In this document: positions 9,381 through 17,202 of the stretch, in pieces
Layout: each line of letters opens with the position of its first letter
Numbering within the stretch: position 1 is the first letter of the stretch
Assembly (NCBI GenBank): GCA_963710975.1
Contig: CAVQCG010000005.1
Location: 496,001-560,000 of the forward strand
Length of the DNA stretch: 64,000 nucleotides
DNA from: JBBQXH01 sp963710975
Lineage (GTDB): Bacteria; Actinomycetota; Thermoleophilia; Gaiellales; Gaiellaceae
Direction of reading: 5' to 3'
Program-made: the position numbers and the translations under genes
The notes under the pieces: generated by a model
The model's database searches: none
The model's input: the letters and a program-made list of their open reading frames with translations, nothing else
Told to the model about the DNA's origin: nothing

Positions 9381-10709
9381 TCACACCACCTCGCGGTAGC
9401 GCGCGAGCTCCCACTCGGTGACGTGCCGGTTGAACAGCCCGATCTCGTGCGCGAGCATCGTCAGGTACGTGTCGACGAAGACGTCTCCGTACACCTGGCG
9501 GGCGAGCGCGCTCTCCGCGAAGAAGGGGACCGCCGCCTCCAGTGTCGCCGGGAGCCGCACGAGTGCGTCGTCGACGTGCGGATCTCCGGTCACCATCGGC
9601 GGAAGCTCGATGTCCCGCTCGAGACCGTCGGTCCCTGCGCCGAGGCAGCCGGCGATCGCGAGGTACGGGTTGGCGTCGGCCGACGCCCAGCGCGCCTCGA
9701 GACGCGTTGCCTCGCCGTGGTCGACCACGCAGCGGACACCGACGAGCCGATGGTCGAGCCCCCAGCTGACCTGGGTGGGCGAGAACGAGTAGTCCTCGAC
9801 GCGCTTGTAGGCGTTGATCGAAGGCGTCATCACGGGGAGCAGCTCGAGGTGGTGGGCGACGAGACCCGAGAGGAAGCGGCGCATGAGCTGGGAGTGCACC
9901 GGCGGATCCGCATCCTTGACGTTGAAAGCGTTCTTGCCGTTCGCGACCAGGCTCTGGTGAATGTGGAGCCCGTTCCCTGCTTCCCCCATGTACGGCTTCG
10001 GCATGAAGGTCGCGTGGAGCCCGTGCTTGCGCGCGATCTGCTTGACGACGTACTTGAAGACCATCGTCTTGTCGGCGACCTCGATCGCGGGGCCGCGCCC
10101 GAGGTTGATCTCGACCTGGGCCGGCCCGTACTCGACGTTCGAGGCCTCCACGTCGATGCCGGCGGCGTCGAGGGTGCGTCGGATCTCGCCGACGACGTCC
10201 TCGACCTCGGCGCCCTTGGCGATCGAATAGCAGTGAACACCGGTATAGAAGGGCTGCCAATCCTCCGTGCAGAGGTGGAACTCGAGCTCGGTGGCAACTA
10301 TTGGCTCGTAGCCGTGCTCGCGAATCCGCTCGACGGCTCGAGCCAGGATTGCGCGGCCACTGAGCTCGACCGGCTCATGGGTCTCGATGTCGAGCGTGTC
10401 GCAGATGCAGTAGGCGGTTCCTTCCCGCCAGGGCGCGATGGCGAATGTCGAGAGGTCCGCGACGGCATGCATGTCCGGATAGCCGTGCGAGTCGTTGACG
10501 AAGTCCGTCGGGAAGATGAAGCAATGCCGGTCCCACGTGTAGGCGACGTTCGCCATCGCGAAGCCTCCCGTATCCAGGAAGTGCCGCACCGGGATCCGCT
10601 TCCCGCGTGGGATTCCCCACGTGTCGGCGAACATGCACTCGACCGTGTGGATCTCGTGCTCCTCGATGAGCCGGCGCACGCGATCGACATCGGACCCTGG
10701 CTCGGACAC
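9381..10709 (-). CDS. Glutamine-synthetase-like gamma-glutamyl-amine ligase (PuuA/GlnA3-4 type)
   Basis: 442 aa with a complete GS fold: beta-grasp domain with MFADTWGIPRGKRI, the metal-binding glutamates in VATELEFHLC and PAQVEINLGRG, the GNGLHIHQSL motif and the ATP loop INAYKRVEDYSFSP. The segment after NAYKR differs from that of housekeeping GlnA, so it most likely ligates glutamate to an amine (polyamine, ethanolamine or similar) rather than ammonia. The start is a GTG, with the Shine-Dalgarno inside a hairpin at 10716-10736. It is the first of three such paralogues in this window and is divergent from an alpha/beta hydrolase. The substrate is unknown. Confidence 0.85.
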   Translation of the reverse strand: MSEPGSDVDRVRRLIEEHEIHTVECMFADTWGIPRGKRIPVRHFLDTGGFAMANVAYTWDRHCFIFPTDFVNDSHGYPDMHAVADLSTFAIAPWREGTAYCICDTLDIETHEPVELSGRAILARAVERIREHGYEPIVATELEFHLCTEDWQPFYTGVHCYSIAKGAEVEDVVGEIRRTLDAAGIDVEASNVEYGPAQVEINLGRGPAIEVADKTMVFKYVVKQIARKHGLHATFMPKPYMGEAGNGLHIHQSLVANGKNAFNVKDADPPVHSQLMRRFLSGLVAHHLELLPVMTPSINAYKRVEDYSFSPTQVSWGLDHRLVGVRCVVDHGEATRLEARWASADANPYLAIAGCLGAGTDGLERDIELPPMVTGDPHVDDALVRLPATLEAAVPFFAESALARQVYGDVFVDTYLTMLAHEIGLFNRHVTEWELARYREVV

Positions 10710-10715
10710 TGATAC

Positions 10716-10736
10716 CCCCTTCAGATTCGGAAGGGG
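10716..10736 (-). promoter_or_regulatory. Hairpin overlapping the Shine-Dalgarno of the GS-like gene
   Basis: On the minus strand CCCCTTC, a 7-nt loop and GAAGGGG form a perfect 7-bp stem. Its 3' arm plus the next base supplies the purine-rich AAGGGGG that sits 5 nt before the GTG start at 10709. Folding would hide the ribosome binding site. It may act as a translational switch, or the same palindrome may serve as a protein operator between the two divergent genes. Confidence 0.45.
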
Positions 10737-10772
10737 CTTATCGTAGACGCCTCATCGAGCGAGGGAGGCAAG

Positions 10773-11577
10773 GTGCCGCGCGCAACGGTCAACGGTGTGG
10801 AGTTGCACTACGAGGACGAGGGGACCGGTCAGCCCGTCGTCCTCATCCACGGCGTCTGGATGAGCGGCCGGTTCTTCGAGGCCCAGCGGGAGTTCCTGCG
10901 CGATCACTACCGGACGATCACTGTCGACCTCCGCGGGCATGGCCAGTCCGAGAAGGTTCAGTCCGGGCACACGGTCGCCCAGTACGCCCGCGACCTACAG
11001 GCGCTCCTCGAGACGCTCGAGGCCCGCGATCCCGTCCTCGTCGGATGGTCGATGGGCTCCTTCGTCATCTTCGACCTGATCGAGCAGTTCGGGGCGGACG
11101 GGCTTCGCGCGGTCGTCGACATCGACCAGTCGCCGTCCGACTTCGCGTGGCCCGACTGGCCCCACGGACCGTTCGGCCTGGACGACCTGCGGGCCGCGAT
11201 GATCGCCTTGCAGGAGGACCAGGCAGGCTTCGCGCGGGAGTTCATCGGGATGATGTTCAAGACGCCCCCGTCCTCGGATACGGTGGACTGGATCCTCGCC
11301 GAGGTGCTCGAGCCGACGCCGACGATCGCGGGGTCGATCCTCTTCGACCAGACGATGCGGGACTACCGCGAGATGCTCGGCAAGGTCACGGTGCCGACGC
11401 TCGTGTGCGAGGGCGGCGGCGACAGCTTCCTCAGCGACGAAGCGGCCGCGTTCATGCTCGAGCGGCTTCCGAGCGCCGAGCTCGTCGTCTTCGAGAACAG
11501 CGGTCATTGCCCGTTCCTCGAGGAGGCTGCGCGGTTCAACGACGCTCGTTCACGGCTTCGTCGACTCGCTTCCCTGA
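10773..11577 (+). CDS. Alpha/beta hydrolase, C-terminal frameshift
   Basis: About 267 aa when corrected. Typical alpha/beta hydrolase of the chloroperoxidase/esterase group: oxyanion region LIHGVWMSG, strand DLRGHGQS, nucleophile elbow LVGWSMGSF (Ser near residue 92), acid-loop GDSFLSDEAA, and the catalytic histidine in NSGHCPFLEE. The normal end VHGFVDSLP followed by TGA at 11575 is one frame away. A single-base change near 11540 is needed, otherwise translation continues as unrelated residues to 11783. Start codon is the GTG at 10773. Substrate unknown. Confidence 0.8.
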
Positions 11578-11774
11578 CGCTTGGACGCGCGTGGCGGCTG
11601 CAACAGAAGCCGAACGGGCGATCCACCAGCTACGGGCCGTCACCCTCGTTCGCCGTGGACAACGGGCCGAATGATGTCGCGGGCGAGCCGCGGGGGTTGC
11701 CGTTTCCGCGCGATTTTCGGACGATTGGTCAAGAGAGTGTCGCGAAGGAGCCAGGAAACCGTCGCATCTTTCCA

Positions 11775-11787
11775 GGGGTCTGACCCC
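11775..11787. repeat. GGGGTCTGACCCC palindrome, copy 1
   Basis: A 13-nt palindrome in the 215-bp gap between the hydrolase (ends 11577) and the next minus-strand gene (ends 11793). A second copy, with the centre on the opposite strand, lies at 49542-49554, also next to a gene end. Beside both there is a similar GTGTCNC...ATCT stretch, so the copies look like remnants of the same dispersed element. Nothing else was recognised in 11578-11792. Confidence 0.4.
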
Positions 11788-11792
11788 GTGGT

Positions 11793-12911
11793 TCAGTCGA
11801 TGAGAGCTCCGAGCGCCTGATTCAGGTCGGCCCAGAGATCCTCGACGTGCTCGATGCCGACGCTGAGGCGGATGAGCGACGGCGGCACGTCCGCGTCGCC
11901 GGCCCAGCGGGCGCGGCGCTCCATGAGGCTCTCCACGCCGCCGAGACTGGTCGCGTTCGTGATCACGTTCGCAGCCGAGCAGACCCGGTCGGCCCCGTCG
12001 GCGCCGCCTCGAACCTCGAACGAGAGCATCGCCCCGAAGCCGCGCATCTGCCGCCTCGCGAGATCGTGGCCGGGGTCGTCGGCGAGCCCCGGGTAGCGAA
12101 CACGTTCAACGACGGGATGGCCCGCCAAGCGCTCCGCGAGGACCTGCGCGTTTGCCTGAGCGCGCTCGAGCCTGACGGCGAGTGTGCGAAGACCCCGCAG
12201 AGCGAGAAACGCATCGAGCGGGCCGGGAATACCACCGTAGAGATGGCGGCGATGGAGCACGCCTTCCAGCAACTCCTTGTTCGCAGTCACTACGGCGCCC
12301 ATGAGGAGATCGGCGTGGCCGGCGAGGTATTTCGTGACGCTGTGCACGACGACATCCGCGCCGAGATCGAGGGGCCGCTGGAGGAGAGGCGTGGCGAACG
12401 TGTTGTCGACGACGACCAGCGCACCGGCGGTGTGACCGCCTTCGGCGAGAGCGACAAGATCGGCGATACCGAGCAACGGGTTCGTCGGGCTCTCGAGCCA
12501 CAAGAGATCAACTCCGCTGCAGGCTGCGAGGGTTGCCTCGGTGTCTGTGATGTCGACGAACTCAACGGCGATCCGACCGGCCTCGACGCGATCGCGCAGA
12601 AACGACCGCACCCCCATGTACGCCGTGGTCGGGGCGACCACGCGCGCACCGACCGGGAGTCCCTCGAGCACGGCTGTCGCAGCGGCCATCCCGGAGGAAA
12701 AGGCAACGCCCGTACCTCCCTCGAGGAGGCCGATCGCCTCTTCGAAGGCTTCCCAGGTCGGGTTTCCGTCCCGTCCGTAGCTGATCGGCCCGCCGGCCCT
12801 GAACGTCGATGCGAACACGACCGGCGGGGAGAGCGCGCCGTAAGGCTCCGTCGCCGGACGCCCGGCGCTGACGACGAGCGTCTCCGGGCGGAGGTCGTCC
12901 GCCTCGCTCAC
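11793..12911 (-). CDS. Cys/Met-metabolism PLP enzyme (cystathionine gamma-synthase/lyase family)
   Basis: 372 aa, normal for the family. PLP-lysine in [12 protein letters not shown] (near residue 195), the VDNTFATP aspartate region, [26 protein letters not shown] near the N-terminus and [15 protein letters not shown] near the C-terminus. Members catalyse gamma-replacement or gamma-/beta-elimination on O-acylhomoserine, cystathionine or methionine, and sequence alone does not separate these. It overlaps the stop of the MDR gene upstream by 4 bp (12908-12911), so the two are probably expressed together. Confidence 0.88.
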   Translation of the reverse strand: MSEADDLRPETLVVSAGRPATEPYGALSPPVVFASTFRAGGPISYGRDGNPTWEAFEEAIGLLEGGTGVAFSSGMAAATAVLEGLPVGARVVAPTTAYMGVRSFLRDRVEAGRIAVEFVDITDTEATLAACSGVDLLWLESPTNPLLGIADLVALAEGGHTAGALVVVDNTFATPLLQRPLDLGADVVVHSVTKYLAGHADLLMGAVVTANKELLEGVLHRRHLYGGIPGPLDAFLALRGLRTLAVRLERAQANAQVLAERLAGHPVVERVRYPGLADDPGHDLARRQMRGFGAMLSFEVRGGADGADRVCSAANVITNATSLGGVESLMERRARWAGDADVPPSLIRLSVGIEHVEDLWADLNQALGALID

Positions 12912-13909
12912 GTGAACCGGCTCTCGTCGACGGCGAGCAGGATCTTCCCGAAGCGATCGCTCGCGTCCAGACGCTCATGGGCCGCGGCCGCCTCGCGGAG
13001 CGGGAAGACCGAGTCGACGACGGGCCGCCACGCCGACCGGGCGCAGTGCTCGAGGAGCGCCTCGAACTCGCGCGGGCTTCCGAGCGTCGTTCCCTGGATT
13101 CGGAACTGACCGAAGAAGAGTTGCGCGATGTTCACTTCGCCGAGCTCGCCTACCGTGTCACCGAACGTGATCAGCCTCCCGCCCGGACCGAGTGCGCGGA
13201 ACGCGCCCTCCCAGACCGCACCGCCGACGCTATCGACGATCACGTCGACGGGCGCCACGAGATCCGGCCAGGACGGATCCCGGTAGTCCGCTCCTCCCGT
13301 TGCGCCAAGCGCCTTCGCGCGCTCGAGCTTGTCCTCGCTTGACGTCGTCACCGCCACGGACGCACCGAGCTCTGTTGCGATCTGGATCGCAAACACGGCT
13401 ACGCCTCCTCCCGCGCCGGGAACGAGAACGCGGGAACCCGGGCCGACCTCCCCATGCGTCACGAGGGCCCGCCAGGCGGTGAGACCGGCGACCGGCAGCG
13501 CGGCCGCGTCGGCGAACGACCATCCCGGCGGCTTCGGGTACACGTACTCCGCGCCGACCACGATCTTCTCGGCGTACGTGCCCTGGGCCGGAACCCCGAG
13601 GATCTCGAACCCTGGGGCGGGCGCAGCGACCGCATCGCCCCAGCCGCTCCCGGGATACAGGATGACCTCGTCGCCCGGAGCTACACGTGTGACACCGTGG
13701 CCGACGGCGGACACGAGACCCGCTCCGTCGGATCCCAGGACAGCAGGAAGCGCAGCGGTTCCTCCGCGGCGGATCCACCAGTCGCGCCGGTTCAGGGCGG
13801 CCGCGACCAGATCGACGCACACCTCCCCGGGCGCCGGAACCGGGTCGGCTCGCTCTGCCGGGACCAGGCCCGTAGGATCACCGAAACGACGGAGCTCGAC
13901 GACGAGCAC
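12908..13909 (-). CDS. Zinc-independent medium-chain dehydrogenase/reductase (quinone-oxidoreductase-like)
   Basis: 333 aa from the GTG at 13909. MDR fold: substrate domain with ALNRRDWWIRRGG, VLGSDGAGLVSAVG, then the Rossmann nucleotide site VLVPGAGGGVAVFAIQIATELG and VDSVGGAVWEGAFRALGPGGRLI. The catalytic-zinc cysteine and the four structural-zinc cysteines of true alcohol dehydrogenases are absent, so an NADPH-dependent quinone or enal reductase is likely. Its start codon is one base from the start codon of the divergent SDR gene, leaving no intergenic promoter. Confidence 0.85.
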   Translation of the reverse strand: MLVVELRRFGDPTGLVPAERADPVPAPGEVCVDLVAAALNRRDWWIRRGGTAALPAVLGSDGAGLVSAVGHGVTRVAPGDEVILYPGSGWGDAVAAPAPGFEILGVPAQGTYAEKIVVGAEYVYPKPPGWSFADAAALPVAGLTAWRALVTHGEVGPGSRVLVPGAGGGVAVFAIQIATELGASVAVTTSSEDKLERAKALGATGGADYRDPSWPDLVAPVDVIVDSVGGAVWEGAFRALGPGGRLITFGDTVGELGEVNIAQLFFGQFRIQGTTLGSPREFEALLEHCARSAWRPVVDSVFPLREAAAAHERLDASDRFGKILLAVDESRFT

Positions 13910-13910
13910 G

Positions 13911-14690
13911 ATGGGAAGACTAGACGGGAAGACATGTGTGGTCACCGGTGCCGGGAGCGGGATCGGCCGGGCGTGCGCCCTTCGTCTCGCCGCCGAGGGA
14001 GGACGCATCGCGTGCGCCGACGTCGCCGAGGAATCTGCGCGAAGCGTCGCTGCGGAGATCGCCTCGACCGGCGGAGAGGCCCAGCCGCTCCCGGTCGACG
14101 TCACCGCAGAGGAGAGCGTCTCGCGGCTCTACGACGAGGTCGAGCTCCGGTTCGGCAGCGTGCACGTCCTGGTCAACAACGCCGGAGTTCTGCTCCCGGG
14201 CGACGTGTCGGTGGTCTCGACCGAGCTGGCGACCTGGGAGCGTGTTCTCGCCGTCAATCTGACCGGCGTGTTCCTCTGCTGCAAGCACGGGATCCCCAAG
14301 CTCCTCGCGACCGGCGGCGGATCGGTCGTCAACATGGGTTCCATTTCCGGCCTCATGGGCTCGGCGAACTCCCAGATCGGGTACGCCGCATCGAAGGGAG
14401 GCGTGATCGCCCTCACGCGGGACATCGCCGTCGAGTTCGCCCGCCGCGGCATCCGCGCCAACGCCGTCTGCCCGGGGCCGGTCGAGACGCCGCTCGCCCT
14501 CCAGCTCTACGGCGACGACGACGCCTGGCGGCGACGGCAGGTGCACATGCCAACGGGACGCCTCGGCACCCCCGAGGAGGTCGCAGAAGTCGTGCTCTTC
14601 CTCGCGAGCGACGAATCGAGCTTCGTGACCGGGGGCTCGCTCCTCGTCGACGGCGGCATCTCGATCGCCTACACCACTCCCGAGGACTGA
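13911..14690 (+). CDS. Short-chain dehydrogenase/reductase
   Basis: 259 aa classical SDR. Cofactor motif TGAGSGIGRA (residues about 11-20), acidic residue CADVAE after beta-2 suggesting NAD(H), NNAG at about 89-92, catalytic Ser in MGSISG, Tyr/Lys in YAASKGG, and C-terminal PGPVETP with SFVTGGSLLVDGG. The start ATG at 13911 gives MGRLDGKTCVVTGAG. The stop TGA shares its A with the ATG of the nitrobindin-like gene, so the two are co-translated. Substrate unknown. Confidence 0.93.
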   Translation: MGRLDGKTCVVTGAGSGIGRACALRLAAEGGRIACADVAEESARSVAAEIASTGGEAQPLPVDVTAEESVSRLYDEVELRFGSVHVLVNNAGVLLPGDVSVVSTELATWERVLAVNLTGVFLCCKHGIPKLLATGGGSVVNMGSISGLMGSANSQIGYAASKGGVIALTRDIAVEFARRGIRANAVCPGPVETPLALQLYGDDDAWRRRQVHMPTGRLGTPEEVAEVVLFLASDESSFVTGGSLLVDGGISIAYTTPED

Positions 14691-15135
14691 TGGACTCGCT
14701 CTCGTTCCTGCTCGGGACATGGCGTGGATCCGGACACCAGGAGTACCCGACCGTCGACGACGCCGACTACGAAGAGGAGATGACCTTCTCGAACAGGGGC
14801 GAGATGTTCCTGACCTACGTCCAGCGCGCCTGGTCGCCGGTGACCGGAGCGACCCTCCACGCCGAGTCGGGATTCTGGCGCCCCGGAGAGCGTGGGGCGC
14901 TCGAGGTCTGCCTCGGGCACCCGCTCGGGCTCACGGAGGTCTCGGAGGGGACCATCGAGGGGGGACGATCGAGCTGCGTTCGCGCTCGATCGGCCGCGCG
15001 GCGACCGGTGAGCCGGTGAGCGGGGTCACGCGTCGCTACGCCGTCGAGGACGACACGATGCGCTACGACCTCTGGATGGCACTCGACACGGTGGAGATGA
15101 CACACCATCTGAGCGCAACGCTCCTCCGGGCCTGA
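14690..15135 (+). CDS. Nitrobindin-like (THAP4/DUF1794) heme-binding protein, one frameshift
   Basis: About 148 aa when corrected. A ten-stranded lipocalin-like barrel that in relatives binds heme and isomerises peroxynitrite. Family motifs are FLLGTWRGSGHQEYPT near the N-terminus, HAESGFWRP, LTEVSEGTIEG and YDLWMAL near the C-terminus, with MTHHLSATL carrying the His expected near the heme. The frame shifts near 14958 in a run of six G (GTIEG to TIELRSRS), so as written the protein stops early. The start ATG overlaps the SDR stop. Confidence 0.8.
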
Positions 15136-15160
15136 TGGCGGTTTTCGGTCCCTGGCGCAG

Positions 15161-15808
15161 CTAGACGCCGTGCACGGTGCCCTCGCCCGCACCGGCGATG
15201 GCGTTGGGCGGGTAGGGCTCGACGTCGGTCGAGATGCCGGCCGCGTGCAGACGCTCGACCCAGGCACGGACGCCCGGATACCGCGTCATGTCGATCCCGG
15301 CTCCCTCCCCTGCAGCCCCATAGCAGGCGACGACGAGATCCGCGATGGTCAGGCGGCTTCCGACCAGGAAGTCGTTCGAGACGAGATGGCGCTCGAGGGT
15401 CGCGATCGCGCTCTCTCCGGACTCGACGCATCTCGCGAAGAGCTCGGGCCGCTGATCGGCCCGACCCGTCAGACGCCAGAAGCGCGCCGTGCCCACGTTC
15501 GGCTCGAGCCGGTTCTGCTCGAAGAAGAGCCACTGCATGACCTGGGCGCGCTCGAGCGGGTCTTCGGGCACGAGCTCGCTGCCCTCGGCGAGGTACAGGG
15601 CGATCGCGTTCGACTCCGCGAGGCACGTACCGTCGTCGAGCTCGAGCACGGGCGTTCGGCCATCGGGATTCCGGGCCAGATACTCGTCGGTGAGCGTCTC
15701 GCCGGCGAAGATGTCGGTCGGTACGAGCTCGCAGGAAATCCCGAGACGGCCGATGACGAGCCGCGCCTTGAGGCAATTCGCCGACGGGCCGTAGTCGTAG
15801 AGCCGCAT
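15161..15808 (-). CDS. Glutathione S-transferase family protein
   Basis: 215 aa. N-terminal thioredoxin-like domain (MRLYDYGPSANCLKARLVI, where Ser or Cys in SANC is the likely catalytic residue) with the cis-proline GRTPVLELDDG and the ESNAIALYLAEG motif, then the all-helical domain with DFLVGSRLTIADLVV. Actinobacteria generally lack glutathione, so the thiol partner or reaction is uncertain. The ATG at 15808 directly abuts the TAG of the GS-like gene upstream, so the two form one transcript and the GST may act on the product of the gamma-glutamyl ligase. Confidence 0.88.
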   Translation of the reverse strand: MRLYDYGPSANCLKARLVIGRLGISCELVPTDIFAGETLTDEYLARNPDGRTPVLELDDGTCLAESNAIALYLAEGSELVPEDPLERAQVMQWLFFEQNRLEPNVGTARFWRLTGRADQRPELFARCVESGESAIATLERHLVSNDFLVGSRLTIADLVVACYGAAGEGAGIDMTRYPGVRAWVERLHAAGISTDVEPYPPNAIAGAGEGTVHGV

Positions 15809-17134
15809 CTAGAACACCTCCGCGTACTCGTCGAACTCCCAGTCGGTCACGTGGTCGTCGAAGCGCTGCAGCTCGTGGCGGCGCATCGTCGTGTAGGCAG
15901 CGATGAATTCCTCGCCGAGCAGGGCGCGCATGGGTTCATCCGCCTCGAGAGCGGCGAGGGACTCGTGCACCGTCGTCGGAAGCGGGGGCTTCGTCGGGTC
16001 GTCCTCGGCCGGCGCCGCCGCCGGGGGTTCGAGCTCGAGCTCGTGCTCGATCCCGAGCAGACCCGCGCCGAGCACGGCAGCGCCGACGAGGTAGGGATTG
16101 GCGAGGGATGTCGCCGCTCGCTGCTCGACGTGACGGGATGCGATCGAGCCACCCTTGATGCGGACGAGCGCCGAGCGGTCTTCGACGCCCCACGAGACGT
16201 TCGACGGGCTGAAGGTGTGCGGCCGACGTCGCTTCAGACAGTTCACGGTCGGCGCGAGGAGCGCGTATGCCGAGCGCGCGTGCCTGAGGCTCCCGGCGAT
16301 GAACTGACGGCACGTCGGCGAGATGCCGTCGGGATCGGAGTTGTCCCCCAGGACGTTGCGTCCGTCCGAGTCGAGCAGGCTCACGTGGGCGTGCATGCCC
16401 GAGCCGGCGGCCCCGGAGAACGGCTTCGCCATGAACGTCGCGCAATAGCCGTGCAGGTGGGCAAGCTCCTTCACCGCGTTCTTGAACGAGAACGTCCCGT
16501 CGGGGCCGGCCATCCCGATCCCGGGCGTGTAGTTGATCTCCCACTGGGAGCCGGCGTACTCGCAGTTGGCGGTGATGATGCTGAAGCCGAAGCTCTGGAG
16601 CTGCTCGATCAGTTGCTGGATGAACGGGACGTACGTGTTCCGGACCGTGTTGAAGATGTGGTAGCCCTGGTACAGCGGCGCGCGGGTCTCGGCGTCGAGC
16701 AGGTAGAACTCCGGCTCGAAGCCCATCATCGGCTCGTAGCCGAGCTCGCGGCAGCGGTCGAGCACGCGCCGAAACACGTGGCGCGGCAGCGCAGCCAGGG
16801 GACGGCCGTCGTCCCACGACGAGTCGCAGATGAAGCGGGCGGTTGAGTCCACCCAGGGAATGACGGCCGCAGTTGCAGGGTCGGGGGCGAGACGCTGGTC
16901 GCCGTAGGCAACCTCCTCGTTGTAGAGCGTCCCGCCGACGACGTCTGACCGCGAGTCGAGAACACCGGCGCCGCCGTACATGTTGAGCCCGTCTTCCGCG
17001 TAGGCGGTCGCGTGCTCGATGGGAATCATCTTCGAGCGGCTCGTCCCGTGCATGTCCGGCAGCTCGAAGCGGACGAATCTGATCCCCTGATCGCGCCAGT
17101 CGTCGATGATCTCGCCGGCCGTCTTCTCCGCCAT
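15809..17134 (-). CDS. Glutamine-synthetase-like gamma-glutamyl-amine ligase, second paralogue
   Basis: 441 aa. GS fold with FELPDMHGTSRSKMIPI in the N-domain, GFEPEFYLLD and GSQWEINYTPG metal-ligand strands, GSGMHAHVSLLDSDG and the ATP loop VNCLKRRRPHTFSPSNVSWG. The loop differs from both ammonia-using GlnA (NSYKRL...) and the other two paralogues, so its amine substrate may differ too. It is transcribed away from the PucR regulator across a 68-bp spacer, with a palindrome (17204-17218) at the regulator's start codon, which suggests it belongs to the same regulon as the BMC operon. A methylamine- or polyamine-type ligase fits; the exact substrate is not determinable. Confidence 0.85.
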   Translation of the reverse strand: MAEKTAGEIIDDWRDQGIRFVRFELPDMHGTSRSKMIPIEHATAYAEDGLNMYGGAGVLDSRSDVVGGTLYNEEVAYGDQRLAPDPATAAVIPWVDSTARFICDSSWDDGRPLAALPRHVFRRVLDRCRELGYEPMMGFEPEFYLLDAETRAPLYQGYHIFNTVRNTYVPFIQQLIEQLQSFGFSIITANCEYAGSQWEINYTPGIGMAGPDGTFSFKNAVKELAHLHGYCATFMAKPFSGAAGSGMHAHVSLLDSDGRNVLGDNSDPDGISPTCRQFIAGSLRHARSAYALLAPTVNCLKRRRPHTFSPSNVSWGVEDRSALVRIKGGSIASRHVEQRAATSLANPYLVGAAVLGAGLLGIEHELELEPPAAAPAEDDPTKPPLPTTVHESLAALEADEPMRALLGEEFIAAYTTMRRHELQRFDDHVTDWEFDEYAEVF

Positions 17135-17202
17135 TTGCTCCTCCGTCTCGCTGGTGCGCGTGAGCGTAGACGAACTCCGCGCCCAGCACTTCGTCTAGCC
17201 TC

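Noticed and set aside
10716..10736. An intrinsic terminator between divergent genes
   Set aside because: It lies upstream of both start codons, where nothing needs terminating, and overlaps a ribosome binding site instead.
15809..17134. Naming the second GS-like gene gmaS (gamma-glutamylmethylamide synthetase)
   Set aside because: The Mgs-like complex nearby makes it tempting, but its ATP loop does not match the GmaS pattern I remember, and the oxidising Mgd subunits are not in the window.
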